64,000 nucleotides of DNA from Monodelphis domestica (GCF_027887165.1 NC_077227.1:85747735-85811734); one strand, 5' to 3'; counted from the first letter of the stretch, positions 12,963 to 25,404 are shown. The notes: generated by a model from the letters alone, not told the origin. Program-made: numbers and translations.

Positions 12963-14789
12963 CAAATCCCAATAAATTTTTATTGTATTTTTTAAACTTA
13001 CTTGCTTTTGATACGAGCTATTTTTAGCACCAATTATTGGATTTACCTTTTTGTCCCCTGATTTTCCTATTTTATTTTTCTATTTTATTCATTTTATTTC
13101 CTATTTTATTCACTGTTCAGGTGTTAAGAATATATGACCCATAATTGTATCAATGATTATCCAGATTAACTAAACCTTACAAGAAGCTCTGATCTTATAC
13201 ATCTATGGAAAAGAAACCACTGTAAAATATGACAGGCTTAGAAAACAGTGGTGGTTGTGGTCATTATTTGGGCAACATGAGAAAAGAACTACATATGTCT
13301 GTATCACTCCCTTAAATTCCTTGGTGATGATGCTCAGCAGTCCCCCCCCCCCCGTCCTATATGAAGAATTCTCTATGCTTACCTATGTCTACCTACCTTC
13401 TCTTAAGATGTGAATGTTTATGACCCAGAATCAGAAAATCCTTCTAATTATGCAAACCTTTAAAGCTCATATTTACTTTAAGGGTAGTTGTCATAGAAAC
13501 TGCCATATTTCCTTGCAAATGGTACTAGATAGATGTACAAACATTCCCAAGGGTTTTTCAATGTGTTGAAAAATATTGAACCACATTTAACCAAAATGTT
13601 GCAAGTCCTCATAAAATATAGATCTCCTTTAGGGGTGAACCTTTCACCCATCTAGAGATAAAAATGAGAAAGATTTATTTATTGGGGTGTATGGAGAAGA
13701 AAATGCATTGCAACTAAGCTGTGATAATGAAATCATTGAATTATTGGGCCTGAAGAATGATTGTCTCAGCAACAGGGAGGAGGGGAATGATGAAGTGGGA
13801 ACTGACAGGATGAGACAGGGAACAACTTCTTCTGTGTCATCGGATGACAACTTGCTCAGCCATTACCATCTGGTGGTTATAACACTGGGTTCTTGTCACT
13901 TCATCATAAAACATGTGTTCTTATGGCAGCTTGGACCACTAGTACCTGGAGCCTGAGGAAGCAGCAGAAGAATTGAAAGCAGAGCTTATATGGCTAGAAT
14001 AGCTGAAGCTGGAAAACTTTGCTGGTCAAAGGAGAGCCTGTAATGGTTATACCTTAGTCACAATCTAAAACATCCCTTCTTAACCATCCATTTTCCATCT
14101 TCTGCATCCCCAATCCTCTTTTTCCTTGGATGATGCTTTTGTAAGTGCTACTAAATGCCATGTCAATAGAGTTTTAAAAACAATTTCAAAATACTGTTTC
14201 TTATATGCTTCATTTCCCCCAGTATAGCTAAGGATTTGGGTAGAATGACTCAAGTTTTCATGCATTCTTCTTATGTAGATCGATTCTCAAGCCATTCCAA
14301 GTGGAATTAGAATTAATTAGGCCCATTTGAGTGAGCTCTAAATCTTAGGGTTGTTCTATAAGTCTGAAGGGCCACATAGATTCCCAAGGGAGCAAATATC
14401 TCACCAGAAGGTGCCTCCAATGTGTATCCTTTTCAGAAGAGTCACAACCAGAGTGTGGCACTTTGACTGGCAGGTTGTATAGTATCTATGTCACAGAAAT
14501 GGAACTCACTGGTAGAGGAAATGAAAGTAATATTGACCATTTAGAGGCTCCTATAATTACTTCATATATTTTCATATTTTTCTGTATGCTGATATAAAAG
14601 TTGTCCTGAATCTGGAAGGCATTGCTAGCTTCAAGGCTTGAATGAAAACTGAGGGGTCTTTACTCATAAAGAGTGAGAAAACATTATGCCATGATATTTC
14701 CAGGGGAAACTACAGGTAGAGACACACATCAAAGAATGCCTTGTGTGAAGTCCCACAATTCAAACCTGAGTAGTTTCTAAGACACAGGT

Positions 14790-15065
14790 TACATTTATTA
14801 TAATAATAACAGCAGTTCACATTTCAATACACCTTAATGGTTTATAGAACCTTATAGTTTATACACTTGATTTCACTTTGGTCCTAAGAACCACTCCCTG
14901 AAGTAAAAAAGGTAAATATTGATATTTTGAAAATATAACCTTTGTCCTAGCAAGTAGTTAAGTATCTTGAACAAGGACATATAGCCAACTTGGACTAAGC
15001 TAGCCCTAAATTGTTGTTCTAGCTTCAAGCTTGATACTCTTTCTACTCTATCACATAGCTTCTCT
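14790..15065 (+). mobile_element. Degraded MIR/Ther-like SINE
   Basis: Block order is recognisable: AACAGCAGTTCACATTTC, a TTTATAGAACCTTATAG-like segment, a core resembling the CTTGCCCAGGGTCAC segment (here CTTGAACAAGGACATA), and an end TGATACTCTTTCTACTC. Divergence is high. Confidence 0.45.
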
Positions 15066-16083
15066 CATGAGACTTAAGTCACTGGAAACTATCATTTCAG
15101 GTGATCCTGCCTGGAAATCTTGTCTACAGACTTAAAAAGCCTGACTATACGTGCTGAGCAATGTCTCCCTAAATTTGCATCTTGAACACATGAAAAGATG
15201 TGTGGATTGAAGTTTCCCCCAAAATAAGTCATTTTCAGACATCAAAACATAGACAGTGAGGAAATGTTAGTAACTCACCAGTCTTCCTTGTACATAAATA
15301 ACTTCGTTTAGGAGGTACATGTTATATAGGGGTTAATTATCTAATATTCTTAAAGGATAGACTTTTCACTATAAAGAATAACAACTAAACTTTCTTTAGC
15401 ATCTTAATGTTTGCAGAATGTTTTCCTCCAAAGAAAAATTAAAATCAATTTCCTAGTAGATACTATAAGGAATTAATTTTTATGGTTGGACTATATGAGA
15501 ATTCTAAAATAATACTTTGGTTGCTGATTTAAAAATATTATAGCTCAAGCAAAAATGACTTTTAGTTAGTTTTATTTACAAAAAGTTGGGGGAAAAGTGA
15601 AAGTAATGTAAAAGAAGGTAGAGAAAATGTTTATTCTACCACACTAAATATTTGTTCTGGTACCTGTTTAACTCCAGCAGGGCTCCTTAACCCCAAAGGG
15701 AGGGCCTGACAGTAAATTAAACAAGGGTTCCATCCATGTGGCCTCCTCCAAGAAGGGGAGGCCTTTCTGGAACTAATCTCTCCAGAAACCAGGAAAGGAA
15801 TGTCAGCTTTTCACTCACCCAGGCCAAACTTCAAAGGGAAAAGATCCAAGAACAGTCTTACCAGAATCAGTCAAAGATCCAGCGGCCCAGGTTCAAATTG
15901 TAGCTCCAAGCAATAGAACTAGTCCAAGATCCTCCAACCCAAAAAGTCAGGACCAAGGCCTCTTGCACAAATGAACAGGAAGTTCATCATATTTTATAGT
16001 CCTTTTTTTAGGTCCCTTCCTGTCCCTTCCTCCACTTTACAAGAACCAATTGCAGTCTTTAAATTTGCTTAGGAGGGCAGAGT

Positions 16084-16092
16084 CAAGATGGC
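16084..16092 (+). promoter_or_regulatory. YY1-like site at the L1 5' end
   Basis: CAAGATGGC sits 12 bp into the element. It matches the YY1 core (AAGATGGC) and has the same placement as the YY1 site that positions transcription start in human L1. The role here is inferred. Confidence 0.55.
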
Positions 16093-16705
16093 AGCTTAGA
16101 GGTAGCAAAAGTTCAGACCTCTGAAAACCTTTCCTTACAGATCACAAACTGAATGCTCCTGGAAACTGAAATTCAAACTTAACAATAGGACAAAGGCAGG
16201 GAACCCTCCTTCTGGACTCAAATCAAAAGGTACGCCCCCCAAAAGCCAGAATCTGAGAACACTTGGGTCTAAGGGGAAGGCAGAGGGAAGGTCACAGGAC
16301 CCCTCCCCTTCCAACCCAGAGGGCTGAGCCCCCAGCGGCAGCGGGAACCTCTGGGCAGGCAAAGTGCTGATTTGAAGGGTCTACCTTGTGAGCAGTGGGG
16401 CGCTGGGCTCGGAGTGTCTAGTGTAGACAGTGGGGAGGAAGCCAGGGAGAGACAGGGGCCGTGGCTGGGTCCTTCCATCTGGCTCCAGTCTCACTGTTGC
16501 CTCGGGGCACATCCAGACCAATCCAGTTGAACCTAATCCCATCAGGACTCCTCAGAGCTCAGGGAGGCCACGACCCCTCCCTCCACTAGAATGCTAACAT
16601 TAACATAATGTTAGCTAAGGAAGCTAATATTCCTTCCCTAGAGACTGTACCAAGAGATCTGACAAAGCTCCAAGAGGGGAGACTGACAACCCCAAAACCA
16701 AAAAA

Positions 16706-17650
16706 ATGAGAGGAGCAAGAGCACAGACAAATAAGGGGAGCAAAGAAGGGGTAAACTCGAGCAAACAACAGAAAAAGAAGAAAGAAATTACAATAGACAG
16801 CTTCTGCACAGGTAATGAGCAAAGAGCAAATGAAACAGAGGGGGAGGGATCAACAAAGGAAAAATCAGAAATCCCAGGGAATCGGATACAGGCTTTGGAA
16901 GAACTCAAAATACAATTCAAAACACAATTAAGAGAGGCTGAAGATAAATGAGAAAAGAACTTAAAAACTAAGATAAGTCATCTGAAAACAGAGGCACTTG
17001 AATTAAAGCAAGAAAATAGTATCTTGAAAGCCAAAATCAACTAGCTGGAAAATGAGGCAAAGGAGATGAAAGATAAGGCAAAGCAAATGAAAGAAGAGGT
17101 GAAGAAAATGAAAGGTGAGAAAAAGGAGATGAAAAATGAGGTAAAGAGGATTAAAGATGACCTCCAAAGAAAATCAGACCAAAAGGAAAAGGACGACCAA
17201 AAAGCTAAGGATGAAATCCAGTCTTTAAAAGCCAGAATACAACAACTAGAATCAAGTGACCTCACAAGGCAGCAGGACACTATAAAACAAAACCAAAAGA
17301 ATGAAAAAATTGAGGAAAATATGAAGCATCTCATTCACAAAACTGAGGATTTAGAAAATCGTTCAAGGAGAGACAATTTAAGAATCATTGGCCTACCAGA
17401 AGATCATGACAAAAGAAAAAGCCTGGACATTATATTACAGGAAATTATTAAAGAAAACTGCCCCGATATCCTAGAACAAGAGGGAAAAGTGGAGATTGAA
17501 AAAATCCACATATCACCTCTGATACTTAACCCCCAACTGACAACATCCAGGAATGTTATAGCCAAATTCAAGAACTATCAGACCAAAGAAAAGATATTAC
17601 AAGCTGCCAAGAAGAAGTCATTCAGATACCAAGGAACCACAGTGAGGAGT
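16706..17650 (+). pseudogene. L1 ORF1 (RNA-binding chaperone), broken
   Basis: The frame opens with MRGARAQTNKGSKE and stays in one phase through the element, but carries stop codons at 16949-16951 (TGA) and 17039-17041 (TAG). A lysine- and glutamate-rich coiled coil follows (about 17042-17280) with tandem KEMK/KKMK-type units, then the conserved RRDNLRIIGLPE block near 17370-17400 that marks the L1 RNA-recognition domain. The C-terminal domain is cut at about 17650 and runs out of frame into ORF2 sequence. L1 ORF1 proteins form trimers through the coiled coil and coat L1 RNA. The N-terminal part differs from the ORF1 copies at 32521 and 49749. Confidence 0.85.
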
Positions 17651-19948
17651 TCTACCAAATTCATTTTACGACACAAACATGGTACTGATCCCAAAGCTAG
17701 GCAGGTCAAAAACAGAGAAAGAAAACGATAGACCAATCTCCCTAATGAATATAGATATAAAAATCTTAAATAGGATTCTAGCAAAAAGACTCCAGCAAGT
17801 CATCACAAGGGTCATCCACTTTGACCAGGCAGGATTCATACCAGGAATGTAAGGATGGTTCAATATTAGGAAAACCATCCACATAATTGGCCATATTAAC
17901 AAGCAAACTGACAAAAATCACATGATTATCTCAATAGATGCAGAAAAAACCTTTGATAAAATACAACACCCATTCCTATTGAAAACACTAGAAAGTATAG
18001 GAATAGAAGGGCCTTTCCTAAAAATAATAAACAGTATATATCTAAAACCATCATGAAACATTATCTTAATGGGGATAAACTAGAAGCCTTCCCAATAAGA
18101 TCGGGAGTAAAACAAGGATGCCCATTATCACCTCTATTATTTAACATTGTACTAGAAACACTAGCAGTAGCAATTAGAGAAGAAAAAGAAATTGAAGGTA
18201 TTAAAATTGGCAACTAGGAGACGAAGCTATCACTCTTTGCGGATGATATGACGGTTTACTTAAGGAATCCTAGAGAATCAACCAAAAAAGTTACTCGAAA
18301 TAATCAACAACTTTAGCAAAGTTGCATGATACAAAATAAACCAACATAAGTTATCAGCATTTCTATATATCTCTAACCCATTTCAGTAGCAAGAATTAGG
18401 AAGAGAAATTCCATTTAAAATCACCCTAGACAATTTAAATACTTAGGAATCTATCTGCCGAGACAAACACAGGAACTATATGAACACAACTACAAAACAC
18501 TTTCCACACAATTAAAACTAGATCTAAACAATTGGAAAAACATTGATTGCTTATGGGTGGGACGAGCTAACATAATAAAAATGACAATCCTACCCAAATT
18601 AATTTACTTATTTAGTGCCATACCCATTGAACTACCAAAAAACTTCTTTACTGAATTAGAAAAAAACATAACTAAGTTCATTTGGAAGAACAAAAGATCA
18701 AGGATTTCCAGGGAAATCACGAAAAAAAATGCAAAGGAAGGAGGATTTGCAGTCCCAGATCTCAAACTATACTATAAAGCAGTGGTTATCAAAACAATTT
18801 GGTACTGGCTAAGAGACAGAAAGGAGGATCAGTGGAATAGACTTGGCATAAATGATCTCAGCAAGACAGTTTATGACAAACCCAAAGACCCTAGCTTTTG
18901 GGACAAAAATCCATTATTTGATAAAAACTGCTGGGAAAATTGGAAGACAGTGTGGGAGAGATTTGGTTTGGATCAACACCTCACACCCTACACCAAGATA
19001 AATTCAGAATGGGTGAATGACTTGAACATAAAGAAGGAAACTATAAGTAAATTAGGTGAACACAGAATAGTATACATGTCAGACCTTTGGGAAGGGAAAG
19101 ACTTTAAAACCAAGCAAGACTTAGAAAGAGTCACAAAATGTAAAATAAATAATTTTGACTACATCAAATTAAAAAGCTTTTGTACAAACAAAACCAATGT
19201 AACTAAAATCAGAAGGGAAGCAACAAATTGGGAAACAATCTTCATAAAAACCTCTGACAAAGGTTTAATTACTTAAATTTACAAAGAGCTAAATCAATTG
19301 TACAAAAAATCAAGACATTCTCCAATTGATAAATGGGCAAGGGACATGAACAGGCAATTTTCAGCCAAAGAAATCAAAACTATTAATAAGCACATGAAAA
19401 AGTGTTTTACATCTCTTATAATCAGAGAGATGCAAATCAAAACAACTCTGTGGTATCACCTCACACCTAGCAGATTAGCTAACATGACAGCAAAGGAAAG
19501 TAATGAATGCTGGTGGGGATGTGGCAAAGTAGGGACACGAATTCATTGCTGGTGGAGTTGTGAATTGATCCAACCATTCTGGAGGGCAATTTGGAACTAT
19601 GCCCAAAGGGTGATAAAAGACTGTCTGTCCTTTGATCCAGCCATAGCACTGCTGGGTTTGTACGCCAAAGAGATAATAAGGAAAAAGACTTGTACCAGAA
19701 TATTTGTAGCTGCACTCTTTGTGGTGGCCAAAAATTGGAAAATGAGGGGATGCCCTTCAATTGGGGAATGGCTCAACAAATTGTGGTATATGTTGGTGAT
19801 GGAATACTATTGTGCTAAAAGGAATAATAAAGTGGAGGAATTCCATGGAGATTGTAACAACCTCCAGGAAGTGATGCAGAGTGAAAAGAGCAGAACCAGA
19901 AAAACATTGTACACAGAGACTGATACACTGTGGTACAATCAAAGGTAA
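17651..19948 (+). pseudogene. L1 ORF2 C-terminal part (RT to cysteine-rich end), broken
   Basis: The segment enters ORF2 at the RT region just before the [16 protein letters not shown] block. It includes FADD (about 18236-18247) and the thumb, and readable frames at 18557-19276 and 19298-19948. The last ends in the cysteine-rich segment with ECWWGCGKVGTRIHCWWSC. The endonuclease domain is absent, and frameshifts and stops interrupt the RT (one TAA at 19274-19276). It cannot encode an active protein. Confidence 0.88.
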
Positions 19949-20642
19949 TGGACTTCTCCATTAGTGTCAATGCAATGTCCCTGAACAATCTGCAGGGATC
20001 TAAAAAACACTGTCCACAAGCAGAGGATAAACTGTGGGAGTAAAAACACCAATGAAAAGCAACTGCTTGACTACAGGGGTTGAGGGGATCTGACTGAGGA
20101 GAGACTCTAAATGAACACTCTAATGCAAATACCAACAACATGGAAATGGGTTCAGATCAAGGACACATGTGATACCCAGTGGAATTGTGCTCGGCTGTGG
20201 GAGAGGTGGGGTGTGGGGGTGAGGAAAAGAAAATGATCTTTGTTTCCAATGAATAATGTTTAAAAAAAAGAAAAAAAAAGAAAAAGAACAAAATAAATTT
20301 GCTTAGCACTGCCCAGGGGGTGGTTTGTCACTTCTGGAGTTGTCCCCCACTTTAGTAAGTGGTTTGAGGCCCTCCCCTACTTAGTGTTAAGTAGGGGTGT
20401 CTACACTTTTGGTTGATTAAATTTAAAAATAGGCAAGGGGAGAGTCAATCCCATTTTCATAGTACTATAAGTATTATCATGCCCATTTTATTTATTTTTT
20501 AAGACTGGGTCTCTCTATCTTACTTTAGCCAAAAATTTAGGGGCCACTCATACAGGAATCCACCACTAATCCATATTGGAGTTTTGATTTACTTTAGTTC
20601 CTACCTTGGCTGATTTTCCCCTGCTTAGGCACCCTGATAGCC

Positions 20643-20656
20643 AACACACACACTCA

Positions 20657-20703
<47 letters not shown>

Positions 20704-20704
20704 A
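20643..20704. repeat. (CA)n microsatellite
   Basis: About 60 bp of CA repeat with two ACTC interruptions near its start. Confidence 0.95.
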
Positions 20705-20844
20705 CTCCCTGTTCCTAGAGGCTGGTCATAATAATGCCCACTTTAGCACATACATCTGACCATATTAGCCCATTATAGCTAAGAACTCCCTCACTTAAGA
20801 GATCTCCAGATTCAGGCTCTTTAGCAACAGGAATACACCCATGC

Positions 20845-20995
20845 AGCCACCAAAAGCTTATTTCCACTTACAGATAAGAAAGCTTAAATTCAGAAATTAG
20901 TCCATTTTCATAAGGTTATTAAGAGTCAGAAACAGTATTGAACCCACATCCCCAGATTCTGAGTCCCAAGTTCTTTCCACTACACTGAATTGTGG
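20845..20995 (+). mobile_element. Degraded MIR/Ther-like SINE
   Basis: CTTACAGATAAGAAAGCTTA, GTCAGAAACAGTATTGAACC and TTCTTTCCACTACACTGAAT follow the order of the 3' half of a MIR/Ther element (GATGAGGAAACTGAG ... TTTGAAC ... CTCTATCCACTG). Confidence 0.5.
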
Positions 20996-22105
20996 TAGGG
21001 TTTAATAGCAAAGAGAATTAAGAGTGGGAGTTTCAGTAGGATATATATAAGCACGGGGGGAAGGAAATGTTCCTCCCAGAGGCATCACTACCATTCTTCT
21101 GATTGAAGAGAACAGAAGCAAACAAATACTGTCCAGGAACAGAATTTTCCTTGAATGAAGCAGAAAAATTCATGTTGCTTTTACAACCATTATATGCCAC
21201 CTGGGCCAAAATCCTATCCCAGAGTGGTAGGATCAATGGTGACAAAAGATATAGAGCATTAGAATGCATAGGTATATGTCTCAAATATAAATCAGCCAAT
21301 GGCAGTCTCTTGGAAGAATCTAGGAAGAATTTGCCAGCATTAAGAAAGGATACCACACATTATTCAACTGAAGTTCATTATAAAAAAAAAACAAAACCCT
21401 CTAGGATTGACACGATTTTTCTTCTTACCTTAATTAAACCAGTACAATAATTTCTAAGTAGGAGCAAGGTACTGATGCAGTCACATTACAGTGATTCAGG
21501 GACAGCCTCATGCAAGTAAGGGAAATTTGTTTTCACTGCCTGTTTGACCCCAAGAATGGCTTCCCCTCCTCCCTTTGGACTTCCCCATTTCACCTAGGGA
21601 GGTTTCTGAGATCCTCATCTGATTCACGGAACCTCCCCAATTCGCAGCAGCTTCACGAGATGGAGATTCCCCAGCCAGGATATTCAGTCTTCCATTCTTA
21701 CAACCTCTTTCCCCCTCTATCTTTCTGACCACTCAAAATTTATGTCATAATTTCATGCCCTCAAGATATTGGTCTCTGCTTGGAAATTATAAATGAATAT
21801 GTTTAAGGTGCTAATGACTGTGCTTCTCCACATGGTTCTCATGCAATGTGTGACTGGTCAAGGAGGGCTGTCTTGAGAGCACAAACAGGAAATGACACGT
21901 TTTGTATTTGGATAACCTGCCTCTGCACAAGTGTAAAGGAGGGCCTTGATCTTCATCTTGGAGCACACTCAGGAATCTTTTGACTCTTTTTGTCTATTTA
22001 CAGCATGGCAAAGAAGGACTTTTATATTGACTTTTGAGTGAATTAGGGATCCATACAAAAGCAATTAGCTGAGCAGATTGGTCTCTTTTCCTGGCAGTGA
22101 TGAAG
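20996..22105. other. Unassigned unique-looking sequence
   Basis: Open frames at 21103-21450 (+) and 21033-21356 (-) overlap on opposite strands, and neither contains a domain I recognise. A serine/proline-rich frame at 21510-21728 is likewise unsupported. I see no repeat family here. Confidence 0.4.
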
Positions 22106-22109
22106 AAAA

Positions 22110-22335
22110 GAAGAACAAATCACCTACTATGAGCCAGTCTATGCACTAAAAACATTAAAATGCTTTCCTATTTATGCCTCACAACAGTCCCTAGAGGGAG
22201 ATGCTATTATCTTCATTTTATGGTGGAGGAACTTGAAGCAAACAGATGATCAGTGACTTGTACAGGATCAAATGGTGAATAACTCGGGTCTTCCTGACTT
22301 AAGGTCCAGCATTCTCTCCAGGATGCCCTGAACTA
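22110..22335 (+). mobile_element. MIR/Ther-like SINE
   Basis: The blocks CACCTACTATGAGCCAG, GATGCTATTATCTTCATTTT, GGAGGAACTTGAAGC and CTCGGGTCTTCCTGACTTAA appear in the order of a MIR3/Ther 3' region. Confidence 0.6.
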
Positions 22336-22894
22336 TCCTGGCTTCAAGGCAGGGAGAGAGGGAGGGTCAGTTTCAGAATCAGTGACCTACTCTGCTCACA
22401 CTGGCCTACATGTAGCATGAACACATGGCGTCTCTATTTCTCAGCTCTTCGCATTTGCTCTTTCCTGATCTCGGGGGTTGTGAACTTCAAAAAATCAGAA
22501 GAGCTGCTTGAGCTTCAGGAAGTAGATCCCAAACCAGAGTTTACGGACAGCTGAGCTCAATAAGGAGCTACATGCAAGTTTCAGCCCCGAAATGAAGAAC
22601 TGACTTTCTCAACAAAGACGTCATTTTCTATAAGCAAGAGAGTCATTTCATGTAGTAGCCATGCTGCATTATGAAATGAATTTGGGAAGGCTTTGCTTTG
22701 CAGTAATTAGGTTTTAACCCCAAGAGTTGACTTAGTAAAGAAAGGGATAATGTGACTTTAGTATTCATAACTTCTGTTTTTACTATATTTTTTTCAGTAA
22801 ATATCCTTTTGTTAAAAAGTAAATGGGCATTTATGAAGTGCCTATTATTTTACAGGTACAGTAATATAGAATGGGCTGCATGAGATGTTCAGGG

Positions 22895-23405
22895 AGGACT
22901 ATAATCTCTGGTACAAAGGCTTGTAAGACCTTTTCAAGGCGATTAATCTCCCTTTGGTGACCACCTTTCACCCAAAACTCACCTGTGGCTCCAAGAAGTT
23001 GTAGCATGTGAAGTGTTCACCCCCCCCAGCCAGATAGGCTAAATCAGGATGAGGTCAACTAGTGAAGCCTCAAATCCATCCATAAGTGAGGGAAATATCT
23101 ACCCCAAGCATGTGAAGACTTCTCCCAGCTGAATGGGCAGATGGAACAATTTGTTCCAGCTGTCATGAAGGTGTGGCTGAGGTGCTCAGAACTTGGTCAG
23201 ACATCAAAGAAGTCAGGGCCATCCACAGCATCCCAGGCCATTGCCAGTCTTCCTGAATTTTGTCTGGCCACCAGACTTGTGTGACTCTGGAAGAGACAGT
23301 GAGGCTGATGACTTTGTGTGACTCTGCCTCACTTAAATCCAATTCACTCAGAAGGCAAGACATCACCTAAGATTTCACTGATGTGCTCCAAAAAAAAAAA
23401 AAAAG
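22895..23405 (+). mobile_element. Marsupial interspersed repeat, probably an RTE 3' end
   Basis: A block containing CACCTGTGGCTCC, AGGATGAGGTCAACT, GAAGGTGTGGCTGAGG, CAGGGCCATCCACAGCATCC and ACTCTGCCTCACTTAAATCC ends in about 15 A residues at 23390-23404. I know this sequence as a dispersed marsupial element and think it is the 3' part of an RTE-type LINE, but that name is from memory. The 3' poly-A sets the + orientation. Confidence 0.55.
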
Positions 23406-24000
23406 TACAAACACCATTACTGGCACACTTCTGAGCCTTACCCCCAAGGTAAGTCTGCTCTCCAAGAACTAGAAAACAGAGGGACTGATAAGCAAGAACA
23501 AGATAAAGAAGAAATATGGTGGCCCTCTACCACACAGAAAAGACCTGAACCTCTCTAGAAATTGGCTTCCCTTGAGAGATATTTCCCAACATCAACCCTG
23601 AGGTATCACTTGTCCCAAGTATGGAAAAGAGAAGCCAGAGATGATTGTTAGTTTCTCTCTGAATCCTTATTAGCTACCCAGAGCAATTTAAAGAAAGGAA
23701 CGCTACGCCTTCATTAATTGGCTCCCGCTGCCATATGACACTGCTTATTTATGGACTACATACATACCTTTCCATTGTTATTAAGTGGGTTCCCCCCCAT
23801 CCACCCACCAATCAGAGACTCCATTTGCCTGACTCTTGACTGTACCAGTGGCTTTATTGTCATAATATTTCCATTTTAGGACCAGTGACAAAGTGGACTT
23901 GAAAACAATAGATGTAGAAGGGAGGGTGTGAGGAGAATTTTATAGTCCTCAGATCTCTCCTGTTGGCAGCTATATAATCTGGCTCTACTTTACAACAGTC
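23406..24000. other. Unassigned sequence
   Basis: No gene, repeat family or RNA structure was recognised between the poly-A tail of the preceding element and the next SINE. Confidence 0.4.
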
Positions 24001-24002
24001 CA

Positions 24003-24112
24003 GAGGAGCCGAGTGGAGTGATGCTTAGAGGGGCAGCCTTCAAGTCATGACGACTTAAGTTCAAGTCTTGCTTTTGATTCACGCTAGCCGTGTAACCATT
24101 TAAACCTCCCCT
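24003..24112 (+). mobile_element. tRNA-headed SINE fragment
   Basis: GAGTGATGCTTAGAGG, TCAAGTCATGACGACTTAAG and TTCAAGTCTTGCTTTTGA recall the tRNA-like head of the marsupial SINEs. It is directly followed by a MAR1-like copy on the opposite strand. Confidence 0.5.
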
Positions 24113-24300
24113 TTTTTTGGAGTTGTCCAGTTATTTCAGTTATATCTGACTCTTTATGACCCTTTTTGGGATTTTCTTGGCAAATAATTTGGAGTGGTTT
24201 GCCATTTCCTCCTCCAGCACATTTTATAGATGAGGAAACGGAGCCAAACAGTTTGGCCTCTGACACTTACTGGCTATCAGGCCTATGTCATGATCTGTCC
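24113..24300 (-). mobile_element. MAR1-like SINE, 3' part
   Basis: The + strand shows the reverse complement: TATCTGACTCTTTATGACCC, GGGATTTTCTTGGCAAA, GAGTGGTTTGCCATTTCCTC and GATGAGGAAACGGAGCC. Confidence 0.8.
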
Positions 24301-24394
24301 CATTCTGTGATGTTAGCAGATGACATGAAATTCTTTGTGGTGTTATAAGAGAAATATTATGTGAATAATAAATACTGCCAAATACATATTTTCT

Positions 24395-24642
24395 GTTGTT
24401 CAGTTATTCAATCACGTCTGACTTTTCATGATCCCATAGACCATTCCAACCATAAGATTTTCTTGACAAAACTACTGGAGTCGTTTGCCATTTTCTTCTA
24501 GTGGACTAAGGCAAAGTAGATAAATGTAAAGTGACTTGTCCAAAGTGGTATAGTTAGTAAGTGTCTAAAAGTCAAATTTGAACTCAAGTCCACCTGACTC
24601 CACACCTAGCACTCAATACACTAAACCACCTAGATGCCTATA
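24395..24642 (-). mobile_element. MAR1-like SINE, near full length
   Basis: Reverse-complement copy: GTTGTTCAGTTATTCAATCA at the left end, GATTTTCTTGACAAAACTAC, AAAGTGACTTGTCC, and a head reading ACCACCTAGATGCC at the right end. Confidence 0.85.
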
Positions 24643-25224
24643 TAAATATATATTTAGCACAATGCAGAAATTATGGAGGTAAAATTTTTATTATATGTGA
24701 GCATAAATTCAGACCTCAGATAAAACCAGAACAATCATAAGGGTTCTGACAAAGGTTCTTAGAGGCAAAATTATGTCAGCGTGGTAGGGAAATGATTTTT
24801 TTTCACCCATTGCAATCTTGCACTTTCTTCATAGGCTGTAAAAGTTAGAGAAAAGATAGATTCATAATCCCGGCTTCCTTCAATGATATAAAAGTTGAAC
24901 AAACCTGGTTAAATAGAATCATAATCTCTCATATCCCCTAAGGAAACAAATCTCATCAAACAAACTCCACAGGTACACTAAATCATGTTCCAGAATAAAC
25001 TCCATTTAGAGGATTCACACAAATAGACTGATTGAGGAGAAGGATTTTCATGTTGCCAAGGGACATTTGAGATTCTTCCTCTGGCTTCCTATCTAAGGAA
25101 TGTTTAAGGCTATAAGTAAATTTTCATATCTCATAGGACAGATTTTATTCAGGTGAGATTAATGTTAACCAAAATTTGCAGGAGAATTAGCCCTGAGTCC
25201 CACATAAAAAAGCAAATAAAAATT
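24643..25224. other. Unassigned sequence
   Basis: AT-rich, with no recognised repeat or coding signal. Confidence 0.4.
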
Positions 25225-25400
25225 CTTCTTAACAGTGGCTTCAACCATTTTACATGCACTGTCTTTTTTAATCCTTGCCATGGAATTCCCAAGAAAAATG
25301 CAAATGTGAATCCCTGCTTTGCAGATGAAAAAACTAACTTTCAGAAAAGTGAGATGACCTGCCTACTGACACAGCCTTAGTAAGGGAATAAAGGTGTGAA
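25225..25400 (+). mobile_element. Degraded MIR-like SINE
   Basis: CATTTTACATGCACTGTC, TGCAGATGAAAAAACTAAC and GACCTGCCTACTGACACAG follow the order of the MIR core and 3' region. Confidence 0.5.
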
Positions 25401-25404
25401 GAAT

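Larger units (their letters stand above)
12421..15606. other. About 3.2 kb with no recognisable gene
   Basis: The stretch contains a CT-rich tract (12889-12962), a 12-13 bp C run near 13342 and a MIR-like fragment (14790-15065). The longest open frame outside the CT tract (13687-13956, 89 codons) has no motif I know and no upstream or downstream coding context, and its opposite strand is also open. I see no splice-flanked exon pattern I would defend. Confidence 0.5.
16073..20293 (+). mobile_element. LINE-1 with both ends but a large internal deletion
   Basis: A perfect 13-bp target-site duplication, TAAATTTGCTTAG, flanks the element at 16060-16072 and 20294-20306. It starts GAGGGCAGAGTCAAGATGGC and ends in an A-rich tail, so neither end is truncated. 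The length is 4.2 kb against about 6.3 kb for the copy at 49083. The missing 2.3-2.5 kb covers the end of ORF1, the inter-ORF spacer, the ORF2 endonuclease and the first RT blocks. The join lies near 17650. The 5' untranslated region is 16073-16705 and the 3' one 19949-20293. Confidence 0.92.
15607..20459 (-). mobile_element. Endogenous-retrovirus LTR interrupted by an L1
   Basis: The sequence on both sides of the L1 (15607-16072 and 20307-20459, about 619 bp together) forms one LTR-like unit. It starts TGTAAAAG and ends CCATTTTCA on the + strand. Read on the minus strand it has TATAAAA (15992-15998) followed by an AATAAA hexamer (15630-15635) about 25 bp from the 3' end. Flanks AAGTAA and TAGTAC match at only four of six positions, so the duplication and exact ends are uncertain. 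No retroviral coding sequence is present. The L1 within is younger than the LTR. Confidence 0.6.

Noticed and set aside
12509..13027. 172-codon open frame
   Set aside because: Its length comes from a CT microsatellite encoding Ser-Leu repeats; the rest has no recognisable domain.
21033..21450. Overlapping open frames of 107 and 115 codons on opposite strands
   Set aside because: No family recognised and no supporting signals. Long frames on both strands here look like chance.
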